Positions 44,986 through 54,093 of a stretch of DNA of 64,000 nucleotides are shown one piece after another. The DNA lies in contig NZ_JAUMIT010000001.1 of the NCBI RefSeq assembly GCF_030519655.1, positions 1,054,001-1,118,000 of the forward strand, read 5' to 3'. A program made the translations under genes and the position numbers. The stretch's first letter is position 1; every line of letters begins with the position of its first letter. Under the pieces are notes generated by a model, which was not told the origin of the DNA, did no database searches, and saw nothing but the letters and a program-made list of their open reading frames with translations. The stretch comes from Wenyingzhuangia gilva (GTDB taxonomy: Bacteria > Bacteroidota > Bacteroidia > Flavobacteriales > Flavobacteriaceae).

Positions 44986-45350
44986 TTATATGCTTAAAAT
45001 CAATTTTAGTTTTTGTTTTAAATGATATGTTTTTTTCTTAATCAGATTGATTTTTTTAATCAATTCATCAGCTTCTTCGGAAGTAAGGTAATTTAAGTCT
45101 TTAGATAAAATAATTAAATATTCTACTTCTGATGCAGAGCCTAATGCTATAGTTAGAAATCTAGAAAATTCAACATCACTATCTCATCCACAACCTTCAG
45201 CAATATTTGTAGGTACAGATACAGCTCCTCTGGTTATTTGTGAGATAATTCCAAATTTTTCATTGTTAGGGAAGTTTTAATCTTACTGTATATTTCTAAA
45301 GTAAATTCATGACTTAACTTCCAAATGTCGTATTTTTTAAAATCTCTCAT
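44986..45350 (-). pseudogene. Broken four-helix-bundle (S23/IVP family) gene between groES and groEL
   Basis: On the minus strand, ATG at 45350 opens MRDFKKYDIWKLSHEFTLEI then YSKIKT. The frame shifts by one base (ACTTCCC, probably formerly ACTTTCCC, near 45275), after which FPNNEKFGIISQITRGAVSV, PTNIAEGCG, a TGA stop (an expected Arg codon, at 45181-45183), and DSDVEFSRFLTIALGSASEV then EYLIILSKDLNYLTSEEADE are readable to TAA at 44986. These are the hallmarks of the family whose members are also encoded in 23S rRNA intervening sequences (ISQI-R-A-VS-P-NIAEG). Two lesions mean no functional product. A short palindrome CTATAAGTTATAG (44968-44980) lies just beyond its 3' end. Confidence 0.85.
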
Positions 45351-45383
45351 CACATAAAGCGTATTGCCTAGTGCCTAAAGCTA

Positions 45384-45659
45384 TTAAATGATTGCGAAAA
45401 TATCGCTTTCTCTCATGATTAAATAATCTTTTCCTTCGTAAGCTAATTCAGTTCCTGCATATTTACCATACAAAACGGTATCTCCTACCTTTACAGTAAT
45501 AGGGTTGTCCTTTGTCCCGTTACCTGCAGCAACCACAGTACCAGTTAAAGGTTTTTCTTTTGCAGAGTCTGGAATTATTAATCCAGAAGCAGTTTTTGTT
45601 TCCGCTGGAGCTGGCTCTACCAAAACTCTATCGGCTAATGGTTTAATGTTTATGCTCAT
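45384..45659 (-). CDS. groS: co-chaperonin GroES
   Basis: 91-residue heptameric lid of the GroEL chaperonin. Starts [18 protein letters not shown], with the mobile loop [18 protein letters not shown], then [18 protein letters not shown] and the C-terminal [13 protein letters not shown]. Full length. No CIRCE/HrcA element is seen upstream. Confidence 0.97.
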   Translation of the reverse strand: MSINIKPLADRVLVEPAPAETKTASGLIIPDSAKEKPLTGTVVAAGNGTKDNPITVKVGDTVLYGKYAGTELAYEGKDYLIMRESDIFAII

Positions 45660-45697
45660 ATTATTTAATTTATAAAGTTATTACTGATTATTTAACA

Positions 45698-45714
45698 GTC
45701 GAAAAGTGTGCCAA
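45698..45714 (-). promoter_or_regulatory. Possible degenerate sigma54-like site upstream of groES
   Basis: Minus-strand TTGGCAC-ACTTTTCGAC resembles the sigma54 pattern TGGCAC-N5-TTGC. The -24 half is perfect, but the -12 half is TCGA instead of TTGC. Tentative. Confidence 0.2.
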
Positions 45715-45739
45715 TTGAATGAATGGCATAAGTCTAAAA

Positions 45740-45775
45740 AAAAATGTCATCATGTAGTGACATGATGACATTTTT
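45740..45775 (-). terminator. Terminator after secG
   Basis: Perfect 16-base arms (AAAAATGTCATCATGT / ACATGATGACATTTTT) around AGTG; on the minus strand a run of T follows. Separates the lptE-secG group from groES. Confidence 0.92.
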
Positions 45776-45793
45776 ATAAGGTAAGAATAGTTG

Positions 45794-46162
45794 TTATTCT
45801 GCTTCTTTTGACTCTTCAGCAGGAGCGTTTTCATTGATAATATCCTCAATATCTGCTGCTTTATCATCTACAGGAGCAACTTCGTCTCTTTGTTGAATAG
45901 TATTTTGTAATTCAGATTTGCTTGCTTCATCTCTAGGAATTGCTAAACTAGATAGTAAAATTAATGCTAATAAAGTAATAGCTAAAGTCCAAGTTGCTTT
46001 GTCTAAAAAGTTATTGGTGCTTTGAACACCACCAATAGTACCTCCAGAACCACCAGTTAATGAAGAAGATAATCCTCCTCCTTTAGGGTTTTGAACTAAT
46101 ACAATTAGGATAAGTAGTATTGCTACTACCATGATTACTATTAACAATAGGTTGTAAGTCAT
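45794..46162 (-). CDS. secG: preprotein translocase subunit SecG
   Basis: 122 residues. Two membrane helices (LLLIVIMVVAILLILIVLVQ and ATWTLAITLLALILLSSLAI) joined by the conserved NPKGGGLSSSLTGGSG and GGVQSTNNFLDK, followed by an acidic cytosolic tail. Accessory part of the SecYEG channel. Its ATG overlaps the stop of the preceding gene (ATGA). Confidence 0.93.
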   Translation of the reverse strand: MTYNLLLIVIMVVAILLILIVLVQNPKGGGLSSSLTGGSGGTIGGVQSTNNFLDKATWTLAITLLALILLSSLAIPRDEASKSELQNTIQQRDEVAPVDDKAADIEDIINENAPAEESKEAE

Positions 46163-46893
46163 AATTTATTATTTTGTAATATTTTGATTCTTTGTATTTG
46201 GTCTGCAAATAAACTACTTTTTTCTGGATATTTCAAACTTAAAATCTTGTATGCTTGAATTGCATTTTCGTATTTTTTTTGAGCAAGGTAAACTTTAGCC
46301 AAAGTTTCTGTCATCAACTCATTTGAAATATCTGTATTGGCAGTGGCTACGGTAGCGCTATCAATAGGAATATTTTTCTTAACAGGACTTATTTTTGGGT
46401 TGTTATTAATAAACTGGTTGATGATTTTCAGTTTAGGATTAGTAACTTTTTCGTTTGTTTCTTCTTTGTAAGTCTCACGTTTTATGGGGCTAGGAGCAGA
46501 AATTTGTAACCATTGACTAAAACTGTGCTTTTCAGAATTGTTAAAAGCAAATGGTTTTGCAATTTGTTGTTCAATATTTTCCTCTATGGTGTTTTCTTCG
46601 GTAATTATTTTTTTTGTGATTTGCTCCTTTTGAATAATATTAGATGTTTCTTCCTCAACTTTTCTTTCTTCAATATGAGTGATATAATCAAAAAGTATTT
46701 CTCTATTGACCGTGTGTGCAGCTACATTTTTTAAGGCATTGTTGTATTTAAAATGCTGTTGTTGATGATATTTTTTTAATAACAGCATTTTGTTTAATTG
46801 AAAATAAGGGAATTTATCAGCAATATTTTCTAGAGTCTCTATACTTAGAGTCTCGATGTTTTTGTTTTTTATTGCTTGTGTAAATTCTTGCAT
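46159..46893 (-). CDS. TPR-like protein conserved between lptE and secG
   Basis: 244 residues, no signal peptide. N-terminal helical region (IADKFPYFQLNKMLLLKKYH) and a charged, low-complexity middle. The C-terminal segment LMTETLAKVYLAQKKYENAI then QAYKILSLKYPEKSSLFADQ reads as one tetratricopeptide repeat. It is wedged between lptE (4-base gap) and secG (4-base overlap), an order seen in many Flavobacteriia, which suggests a role in envelope or secretion assembly. No more specific function is visible. Confidence 0.75.
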   Translation of the reverse strand: MQEFTQAIKNKNIETLSIETLENIADKFPYFQLNKMLLLKKYHQQQHFKYNNALKNVAAHTVNREILFDYITHIEERKVEEETSNIIQKEQITKKIITEENTIEENIEQQIAKPFAFNNSEKHSFSQWLQISAPSPIKRETYKEETNEKVTNPKLKIINQFINNNPKISPVKKNIPIDSATVATANTDISNELMTETLAKVYLAQKKYENAIQAYKILSLKYPEKSSLFADQIQRIKILQNNKL

Positions 46894-46897
46894 ATTT

Positions 46898-47407
46898 TTA
46901 CCAGTTGGCTACAGATGCGTTAAAAATATTTTGAGTAATTCTTTCAAAAATTTCCTCATATGCTGCTTCTAAATCGGCTCCTTGTAAAATATCATTAGCA
47001 GGATAATCATAAAAGTGACTAAATCTTTTTTCAAAGTTTTTTTTCTCATCAGTTCTGTTATAAAAACGAACATTTACTTCTACGGTTAATCTGTTTTGTG
47101 CTGCTGTTTGATCGGCAGTAGCGGTCATAGGAGTAATAGAGTATCTGGTAATTTCTCCTTCAAATTGTAAATCACCACCTGTTTTAACCAAATCCAAATT
47201 GGTTTGGGTAATGAAAAAATCTTGCAAAGCCAAAGTAAATGATTGACTTAAACTAGGTTCTACCAAGTTAGCATTGTTGTTAAAAAAATCAACCTGGATG
47301 GTTTTTGCATTACCCGTGTCACCTCCTGTAAAACTGTAAATACCACAACTAATTACAGTGAAAAGAGTAGCGAAAACGATAAATTTTGGTAAAAGTTTTT
47401 TTAACAT
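46898..47407 (-). CDS. lptE: LptE-family lipoprotein
   Basis: About 169 residues from the ATG of MLKKLLPKFIVFATLF; an in-frame TTG 21 bases earlier is rejected. Lipobox TVISCG, followed by the family pattern GIYSFTGG and KTIQVDFFNNNANLVEPSLS, then LVKTGGDLQFEGEITRY. Expected to plug the LptD channel that delivers lipopolysaccharide to the outer surface. Its place after the sigma54-type activator and before secG is conserved. Confidence 0.85.
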   Translation of the reverse strand: MLKKLLPKFIVFATLFTVISCGIYSFTGGDTGNAKTIQVDFFNNNANLVEPSLSQSFTLALQDFFITQTNLDLVKTGGDLQFEGEITRYSITPMTATADQTAAQNRLTVEVNVRFYNRTDEKKNFEKRFSHFYDYPANDILQGADLEAAYEEIFERITQNIFNASVANW

Positions 47408-47435
47408 AACAAATGGCTTAATGAGCAAATATAAC

Positions 47436-48668
47436 TTATAAATTATATTGTTTTATTTTTCGGTATAAAGTTCTTTCAGAGATTCCTAGTTCTTTAGCAG
47501 CTAACTTACGTTTGTTGCTGTTACGCTCTAAAGATTTTTTAATCATTTCTATTTCTTTGTCTTGTAAAGATAAATTTTCATCTTCTTCAACGGTTTCAAT
47601 GTAGTATTCTTCATTGTCATCTTCTTCAAGATCATCATCATTATGAAAAGAAACTAGGTTTGAGTTGTTACTTATACTAGGGCTTGGAGCAAGAGTTTTG
47701 GTAGATGAGGTTTCTAGGAATGCTTCTGATTCCTTTGGTTTGCTACCATGCATAATATTTAAAGTTACTTTCTTTAACTCGTTTAATTCAGCTCTTAAAT
47801 CATAAATCATTTTTAAAAGACTTGATTTTTCTTCTCCAAAAGAATTGTTGCTTTCATCAATAATCATTGGGAGTGATGAAGGGCTTAAATTAGGTAAATA
47901 TTGTTTTAGCTTTTGAGCATCAATACTTCTATTTTCTTCTATCACAGATATTTGCTCGGCAAGATTTCTCAATTGACGAATGTTCCCTGGGAAATGATAC
48001 CTAATTAATAAAGCTACTGCATCATCAGTTAAACGAACTGTTGGCATCTTGTATTTTTGAGCAAAATCTGATGCAAATTTTCGAAACAACAGATGAATGT
48101 CTTCGTTTCTGTTTCTTAAAGGAGGGAGCTCTATTTCTATAGTGCTTAATCGGTAGTATAAATCTTCTCTAAACTTTCCTTTTTTAATAGCTTCAGCCAT
48201 TTTTACATTGGTTGCAGCTACAATTCTAACGTCTGTTTTTTGAACTTCTGAAGAACCAACTTTAATAAATTCACCATTTTCTAATACACGTAACAAACGT
48301 ACTTGAGTGGTTAAAGGCAATTCACCCACTTCGTCTAAAAAAATGGTTCCACCATCGGCCACTTCAAAATATCCTTTACGAGTATTGGTGGCTCCTGTAA
48401 ATGCTCCTTTTTCGTGACCAAACAATTCACTGTCAATGGTTCCTTCTGGAATGGCCCCACAGTTTACCGCAATATAGTTGTTGTGTTTTCTTTGCGATAA
48501 TGAATGAATAATTTTAGGAATACTTTCTTTTCCTACACCACTTTCTCCTGCTACCAATACAGAAATATCTGTAGGAGCTACTCGAGTGGCTTTTTCTATA
48601 GATCTATTTAATTTGGGATCGTTTCCTATAATTCCAAAACGCTGTTTAATTACTTGAACAGATTCCAT
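47436..48668 (-). CDS. Sigma54-interacting AAA+ transcriptional activator
   Basis: 410 residues, with no receiver or other N-terminal sensor. AAA+ domain about 15-250: Walker [11 protein letters not shown], sigma54-contact loop GAFTGA, Walker [14 protein letters not shown], arginine finger region FREDLYYRL. An acidic linker ([20 protein letters not shown]) precedes a Fis-type helix-turn-helix ([20 protein letters not shown]). Without a sensor domain it may be constitutive or controlled by partners. First of a short run into lptE; 28 bases separate the two genes. A universal gene of this neighbourhood in Bacteroidota. Confidence 0.92.
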   Translation of the reverse strand: MESVQVIKQRFGIIGNDPKLNRSIEKATRVAPTDISVLVAGESGVGKESIPKIIHSLSQRKHNNYIAVNCGAIPEGTIDSELFGHEKGAFTGATNTRKGYFEVADGGTIFLDEVGELPLTTQVRLLRVLENGEFIKVGSSEVQKTDVRIVAATNVKMAEAIKKGKFREDLYYRLSTIEIELPPLRNRNEDIHLLFRKFASDFAQKYKMPTVRLTDDAVALLIRYHFPGNIRQLRNLAEQISVIEENRSIDAQKLKQYLPNLSPSSLPMIIDESNNSFGEEKSSLLKMIYDLRAELNELKKVTLNIMHGSKPKESEAFLETSSTKTLAPSPSISNNSNLVSFHNDDDLEEDDNEEYYIETVEEDENLSLQDKEIEMIKKSLERNSNKRKLAAKELGISERTLYRKIKQYNL

Positions 48669-48689
48669 AATTGTTTTTTTTATAGTGAA

Positions 48690-50144
48690 TTATGAATGAC
48701 TTACATATTCTCCCAACAAAGTTGCTGAAGTACAGTCTGTAATTTTAACTTTTACAAAATCTCCAATTTTTTCATCTCCTTTTGGGAAGACTACTGCATA
48801 GTTTTGAGAGTTTCTTGCCATCCAATGTTGATCGGATTTTTTTGAATTTCCTTCTATTAAAACTTCTACTATTTTACCTACATAAGCGTTGGTATTGTTT
48901 GCACTTAATTTTCTTTGCAAATCAATTACTTCTTGTAAACGTCTTTTCTTTACTTCTGCGGGTACATCATCTGGGAATTTTTTCTCGGCCAAAGTTCCTG
49001 GTCTTTCAGAATAAGAAAACATAAATCCGTAATCATAATTTACATATTCCATTAATGATAAAGTGTCTTTATGTTCTTCCTCAGTTTCTCCACAAAAACC
49101 AACAATCATATCTTGAGAAATAGCACAATCCGGTAATAAAGTTCTAATATTATCAATCAACTCCATATATTCTTCACGGGTGTGTTGACGATTCATTCTT
49201 TCTAACACAGTGGTGCTTCCAGATTGAACAGGTAGATGTAGGTATCTACAAATGTTTGGATATTTTACCATGGTGTGTAACACATTAATATCCATATCCT
49301 GAGGATTATTGGTAAAGAATCTTACCCACATTTCTGGAAAAGTATCAGCAACCATTTTTAATAAGTCAGCAAAACCAACAGCAGTAGCTTTGGCAATGTC
49401 GCTTGCTTTGTCAAAATCTTTTTTAAGTCCTCCTCCGTACCAAAGATAACTATCTACATTTTGCCCCAACAACGTAACTTCTTTATATCCTTTTTCTTGT
49501 AAATCTTTAATTTCAGAAATAATACTTTGTGGATCTCTACTACGTTCTCTACCACGAGTAAAAGGAACTACGCAGAATGTACACATGTTATCACAACCAC
49601 GTGTAATGGTTACAAAGGCAGAAACTCCATTAGAGTTTAAACGAACTGGAGAAACATCAGCATAAGTTTCTTCTTTAGATAAAATTACGTTTACAGCATT
49701 TCTACCTTCGTTTACTTCTTCCAGTAAATTAGGCAAATCTCTGTAGGCGTCTGGACCTACCACCAAATCCACAATTTTTTCTTCTTCTAAAAATTTAGAT
49801 TTTAAACGTTCTGCCATACACCCCAAAACTCCAACCTTCATGTTTGGGTTGATTTTTTTAATGGCATTGTATTTTTCTAAACGTTTACGAATCGTTTGTT
49901 CTGCTTTTTCACGAATAGAACAAGTATTCACCATTACCAAATCGGCTTCTTCTAAATTTAAAGTGGTATTGTATCCTGTTTCTGATAAGATAGAAGCAAC
50001 AATTTCACTATCATTCATGTTCATTTGGCAACCATAACTTTCTATGTAAAGTTTTTTGGTATTACCTTCCTTAAAGTCAGTAGAAAGAGGATGCCCTTGT
50101 TTGTTTGCATCAATAATCTTTTCTTCTGTTGTAACTCTACTCAT
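48690..50144 (-). CDS. miaB: tRNA-2-methylthio-N6-dimethylallyladenosine synthase
   Basis: 484-residue radical SAM methylthiotransferase modifying A37 of tRNAs reading UNN codons. Auxiliary-cluster cysteines in ESYGCQMNMND, VNTCSIREKA and LGCMAERL; the radical SAM CxxxCxxC in TRGCDNMCTFCVVPFTRG; SAM contacts VTLLGQNVDSY; C-terminal TRAM domain (VGKIVEVLIEGNSKK). Complete. Divergent from topA. Confidence 0.96.
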   Translation of the reverse strand: MSRVTTEEKIIDANKQGHPLSTDFKEGNTKKLYIESYGCQMNMNDSEIVASILSETGYNTTLNLEEADLVMVNTCSIREKAEQTIRKRLEKYNAIKKINPNMKVGVLGCMAERLKSKFLEEEKIVDLVVGPDAYRDLPNLLEEVNEGRNAVNVILSKEETYADVSPVRLNSNGVSAFVTITRGCDNMCTFCVVPFTRGRERSRDPQSIISEIKDLQEKGYKEVTLLGQNVDSYLWYGGGLKKDFDKASDIAKATAVGFADLLKMVADTFPEMWVRFFTNNPQDMDINVLHTMVKYPNICRYLHLPVQSGSTTVLERMNRQHTREEYMELIDNIRTLLPDCAISQDMIVGFCGETEEEHKDTLSLMEYVNYDYGFMFSYSERPGTLAEKKFPDDVPAEVKKRRLQEVIDLQRKLSANNTNAYVGKIVEVLIEGNSKKSDQHWMARNSQNYAVVFPKGDEKIGDFVKVKITDCTSATLLGEYVSHS

Positions 50145-50270
50145 TTTTTGTGATTTTCTAAGGATGCAAATTTACAATAAATATTGCGATTTGTGACAAG
50201 ATGTCATTGCAGATATTATTAAGAAAACCTTAAAATAAGGAATTAAAATTTTCGTTTTAATTTTTCTCCC

Positions 50271-50278
50271 TACTTTTG
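50271..50278 (+). promoter_or_regulatory. -7 element for topA
   Basis: TACTTTTG, exact TAnnTTTG match, 37 bases before the topA ATG. It shows that an in-frame TTG at 50276 cannot be the start codon. Confidence 0.5.
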
Positions 50279-50314
50279 TGTGAAATTAGAGATTTTAAAA
50301 GGGGTAATTTATTT

Positions 50315-52828
50315 ATGGCGAATAATCTGGTAATAGTAGAGTCACCTGCAAAGGCAAAGACAATAGAGAAGTTTTTAGGAAAGGATTTTCAAGTGGAGTC
50401 GAGTTTTGGACACATTGCAGATTTACCGTCTAACGGATTAGGAATTGATGTTGATGGCGATTTTTCTCCAACATATTTAGTTTCTGATGATAAAAAAGCA
50501 GTAGTTAAAAAATTAAAATCCTTAGCAAAAAAAGCAGAAACTGTTTGGTTAGCGAGTGATGAGGACCGTGAAGGAGAAGCGATTGCTTGGCATTTAAAAG
50601 AGCAACTTAAATTAAATGATAATAATACCAAACGTATTGTATTTCATGAAATTACCAAATCTGCAATTTTAAAAGCGGTAGAAAACCCAAGAAAGATTAA
50701 TTATAATTTAGTTGATGCACAGCAAGCACGTAGGGTTTTAGATAGAATTGTAGGATATGAGTTATCTCCTGTTTTATGGAGAAAAGTAAAAGCAGGATTG
50801 TCTGCTGGTAGAGTACAATCGGTGGCCGTTAGATTGATTGTAGAAAGAGAGCGAAGCATTTTAGAATTTGTAAGCGAAGCAAGTTATAAAGTAGTTGCTG
50901 AGTTTTACAATGATGAAGGAAAAAGTTTTAAAGCAACACTGCCAAAGGCTTTTGAAACTAGAGAAAAAGCAGAAGCTTTCTTAAAACAATGTATTGGAGC
51001 AGAATTTACCATTGCCGATTTAACTACAAAACCAGCAAAAAAATCTCCAGCAGCACCTTTTACCACCTCAACATTACAACAAGAAGCAGCAAGAAAATTA
51101 GGGTTTTCAGTATCAAAAACCATGACTGTTGCACAACGTTTATACGAGGCAGGGATTATTACTTACATGAGAACGGATAGCGTAAATTTATCTGATGAAG
51201 CAAAAAAAGCTGCAGCGGATGAAATTACAGTTTCTTATGGAGCAGAATTTAGCAAGCCCAGAAATTACAATAATAAATCTAAAGGAGCACAAGAAGCACA
51301 CGAGGCGATTCGCCCTACTGATATGACTCGCCATGAAATTAATGAGGAATACGATCAAAATAGATTGTATGATTTGATTTGGAAAAGAACCTTAGCTTCT
51401 CAAATGAGTGATGCTCAATTAGAACGTACCAATGTAAGAATTGAGAACAATAAAAATTCAAAAATTTTCACTGCAAATGGTGAAATGATCAAGTTTGAAG
51501 GATTCTTAAAAGTATATTTAGAAGGAAACGATAATGAGGATGAAGAGCAAGATGGAATGTTACCACGTTTAACTGTTGGTGATGTTTTAGAACATGAATA
51601 TATTACCGCTACACAGCGTTTTACCAAGGCACCTTATCGATTTACAGAAGCTTCTTTGGTAAAACAATTAGAGGAATTAGGAATTGGTAGACCTTCTACT
51701 TATGCACCAACCATTTCTACGGTTTTACGTAGAGGTTATGTAGAAAAAGGAACAATTGAAGGAGAAGAAAGAGCTTATGAGCAGTTTGTTTTAAAAAATG
51801 ATAAAGTAGCGTCAAAAACATTAACGGAAAAAGTAGGTTCCGATAAAGGAAAATTGGTGCCAACGGATATTGGAAATATTGTAAACGACTTTTTAGTAGC
51901 ACATTTCGAAAAAATTCTTGATTACGGATTTACGGCAAAAGTAGAAGCACAATTTGATGAAATTGCAGAAGGAAACGAAGAGTGGATTGGAATGATTAAA
52001 GAATTCTATCAAGGATTCCATACCAATGTAAAAGATGTTGCAGAAAATGCTGAAAGAGAAAGTGGCGAACGTATTTTAGGAAAACATCCAGAGTCTGGAA
52101 AAACAGTCTTAGTTCGTTTGGGTAAATTTGGTCCTTTGGCACAAATTGGTGGACCAGATGATGAAGAAAAGGAATTTGCTAGTTTGTTAAAAGAGCAAAA
52201 TCTTGGAACGGTTACTTTAGAAGAAGTATTAGATTTGTTTTTATTGCCTAAAAATTTAGGAGAATATAAAGGAGAAGAAGCTGTAGTTTCTAATGGACGT
52301 TTTGGACCTTATATCAAATATGGAGACATGTATGTTTCTTTAGACAGAGGAGAAGACCCAATGTCTGTGGATTATGATAGAGCAGTTGAGTTAATCGAGG
52401 CAAAAATAAAAGCAGATGCTCCTATTGCGGAGTATGAAAATTTACCTGTACAAAAAGGAGTAGGTCGTTTTGGGCCTTTTATCAAATGGAATAATATTTT
52501 TATCAACGTAAATAAAAAATACGATTTTGATAATTTATCTTATGATGATATTGTTGAATTAATTGAGGTTAAGAAACAAAAAGAGATTGATAAAGTTGTT
52601 CATAACTGGGAAGAAGAAGGGATTAGAGTAGAGAAAGCACGTTGGGGAAGACACAATATTATCAAAGGAAAAACAAAAATTGAACTTGCTAAGACAATAG
52701 ATGCCCCTGCTCTTACGTTAGAAGAGGTAAAGGACATCATTGAAAAAAATGCTCCTAAAAAGAAACCAAGAGCAAAAAAAGCACCTGCTAAAAAACCAGC
52801 AGCTAAAAAAACGACTAAGAAAAAATAG
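50315..52828 (+). CDS. topA: DNA topoisomerase I
   Basis: About 837 residues, start at the ATG of MANNLVIVESPAKAKTIEKF. Toprim domain (LASDEDREGEAIAW), catalytic Tyr in GIITYMRTDSVNLS, HEAIRPTDM and GRPSTYAPTISTVL. The C-terminus has Toprim-associated repeats (VRLGKFGPLAQIG, SNGRFGPYIKYGDMYVS, VGRFGPFIKWNNIFI) instead of cysteine zinc fingers, and ends in a Lys/Ala/Pro-rich histone-like tail (RAKKAPAKKPAAKKTTKKK) probably enhancing DNA binding. Followed 14 bases later by the arginase-fold gene. Confidence 0.95.
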   Translation: MANNLVIVESPAKAKTIEKFLGKDFQVESSFGHIADLPSNGLGIDVDGDFSPTYLVSDDKKAVVKKLKSLAKKAETVWLASDEDREGEAIAWHLKEQLKLNDNNTKRIVFHEITKSAILKAVENPRKINYNLVDAQQARRVLDRIVGYELSPVLWRKVKAGLSAGRVQSVAVRLIVERERSILEFVSEASYKVVAEFYNDEGKSFKATLPKAFETREKAEAFLKQCIGAEFTIADLTTKPAKKSPAAPFTTSTLQQEAARKLGFSVSKTMTVAQRLYEAGIITYMRTDSVNLSDEAKKAAADEITVSYGAEFSKPRNYNNKSKGAQEAHEAIRPTDMTRHEINEEYDQNRLYDLIWKRTLASQMSDAQLERTNVRIENNKNSKIFTANGEMIKFEGFLKVYLEGNDNEDEEQDGMLPRLTVGDVLEHEYITATQRFTKAPYRFTEASLVKQLEELGIGRPSTYAPTISTVLRRGYVEKGTIEGEERAYEQFVLKNDKVASKTLTEKVGSDKGKLVPTDIGNIVNDFLVAHFEKILDYGFTAKVEAQFDEIAEGNEEWIGMIKEFYQGFHTNVKDVAENAERESGERILGKHPESGKTVLVRLGKFGPLAQIGGPDDEEKEFASLLKEQNLGTVTLEEVLDLFLLPKNLGEYKGEEAVVSNGRFGPYIKYGDMYVSLDRGEDPMSVDYDRAVELIEAKIKADAPIAEYENLPVQKGVGRFGPFIKWNNIFINVNKKYDFDNLSYDDIVELIEVKKQKEIDKVVHNWEEEGIRVEKARWGRHNIIKGKTKIELAKTIDAPALTLEEVKDIIEKNAPKKKPRAKKAPAKKPAAKKTTKKK

Positions 52829-52842
52829 TATTTCATAAAGTT

Positions 52843-53997
52843 ATGATTCAAGATTTTTTTACTCCAATATCAGCGGAAGTACTTTCTGATGAAAAAACTT
52901 CTAAAGAGATGTTGGGTGGTCAATTAGTAAAGCATACGGTAGTATTGGGTTTTCCTGATTTGGAAAATGTGAATTTAGCTTTTTTTGATGTTAGAGAAGA
53001 AAGGGGTGCCGTTGGTAATGAGGGAACGGGAATAGGAGCAGATGAAATACGTAAGCAGTTATATCAATTATATGCTGGGAATTGGGATGTTTCAATAGCA
53101 GATTTGGGAACCATTCAACCAGGAAACAATATAAAAGATACTTATTTTGCAGTTCAAGAAACCGTAGCTTTTTTATTAAAAAATAATGTATTACCCATTA
53201 TTATTGGTGGGGGACAAGATTTAGTTTATGCCAATTATAGAGGTTATAATCAATTAGATCAAGCAGTGAATTTGGCTGTGGCAAGTCCAAAATTTAGTTT
53301 TGGAAATGTTGAAGATGATTTAAATTCAAACTCATATTTAAGTAAAATTATTTTAGAGCAGCCTTGTAATTTGTTTAATTATGCCAATTTAGGTTATCAA
53401 ACTTATTACAATTCACAAGAAGAAATTTCTTTGATAGAGAGTTTAAGTTTTGAAGCCTATAGGGTAGGAGCTTTAAAAAATATTGCCATTGTAGAGCCTG
53501 TGATGAGAGATGCTGATATTGTTGCTATTGACATGGGAGTGGTAAGATGTGGAGAAGCACCAGCAAATGGAAATGCAAATCCAAATGGATTGTATGGTGA
53601 TGATCTTTGTGCCATTGCAAGATATGCTGGGATTAGCGATAAAGTAACTTCGTTCGGGATTTATGAGTTTAATAAATTATTTGATGTAAATCATCAAACA
53701 AGTAAGTTAATTTCTCAGGTAATTTGGTATTTTATAGAAGGATACTCTTTAAGAACCAATGATTATCCATACGGATCAAAAGATAGTTATTTAAAATATT
53801 TGGTTCCGTTTGAAAATGAAGTGATTAGTTTTTATCAAAGTGATAAAAGTCAAAGATGGTGGATGCAGGTAGATATTCCTACCCAATCTAAATATAAAAG
53901 ACATGTTTTGGTTCCTTGCTCTTATGAAGATTATTTAAATACAATAGAGCAAAAAGTACCAGAAAGATGGTTTAATGTTCATAGAAAAATATCATAA
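52843..53997 (+). CDS. Arginase/formimidoylglutamase-fold protein lacking metal ligands
   Basis: 384 residues of the ureohydrolase fold: GNEGTGIGADEIRKQLYQLY, ADLGTIQPGN, VLPIIIGGGQDLVYANYRG, ADIVAIDMGVVRCGEAP. In active ureohydrolases the third segment is GGDHS, the next strand holds DAHxD and the last holds DxDxxDP. Here these read GGGQD, VASPKF and DMGVVRC, so the dinuclear manganese ligands are mostly gone. It is a probable non-enzymatic member, often labelled formimidoylglutamase. No hut genes are nearby. It precedes gldKLMN, an order I believe is common in Flavobacteriia. Confidence 0.75.
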   Translation: MIQDFFTPISAEVLSDEKTSKEMLGGQLVKHTVVLGFPDLENVNLAFFDVREERGAVGNEGTGIGADEIRKQLYQLYAGNWDVSIADLGTIQPGNNIKDTYFAVQETVAFLLKNNVLPIIIGGGQDLVYANYRGYNQLDQAVNLAVASPKFSFGNVEDDLNSNSYLSKIILEQPCNLFNYANLGYQTYYNSQEEISLIESLSFEAYRVGALKNIAIVEPVMRDADIVAIDMGVVRCGEAPANGNANPNGLYGDDLCAIARYAGISDKVTSFGIYEFNKLFDVNHQTSKLISQVIWYFIEGYSLRTNDYPYGSKDSYLKYLVPFENEVISFYQSDKSQRWWMQVDIPTQSKYKRHVLVPCSYEDYLNTIEQKVPERWFNVHRKIS

Positions 53998-54030
53998 GTT
54001 TACAACGAAAGAATATGACATCCTCTTTCA

Positions 54031-54060
54031 TTGTTGATTTAGATTTTTTTTCTAAGTTTA
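54031..54060 (+). promoter_or_regulatory. Candidate promoter for gldKLMN
   Basis: TTG repeated at 54031-54036, then TAAGTTTA at 54053-54060 (one mismatch to TAnnTTTG), spacing 16-19 bases; the gldK ATG follows 33 bases later. Confidence 0.45.
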
Positions 54061-54093
54061 CGCAATTCTATAAAATAGATACAACAAGATAAT

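Noticed and set aside
45660-45730. CIRCE-like heat-shock operator before groES
   Set aside because: No TTAGCACTC-N9-GAGTGCTAA pattern; only a weak TGCCA/TGGCA pair is present.
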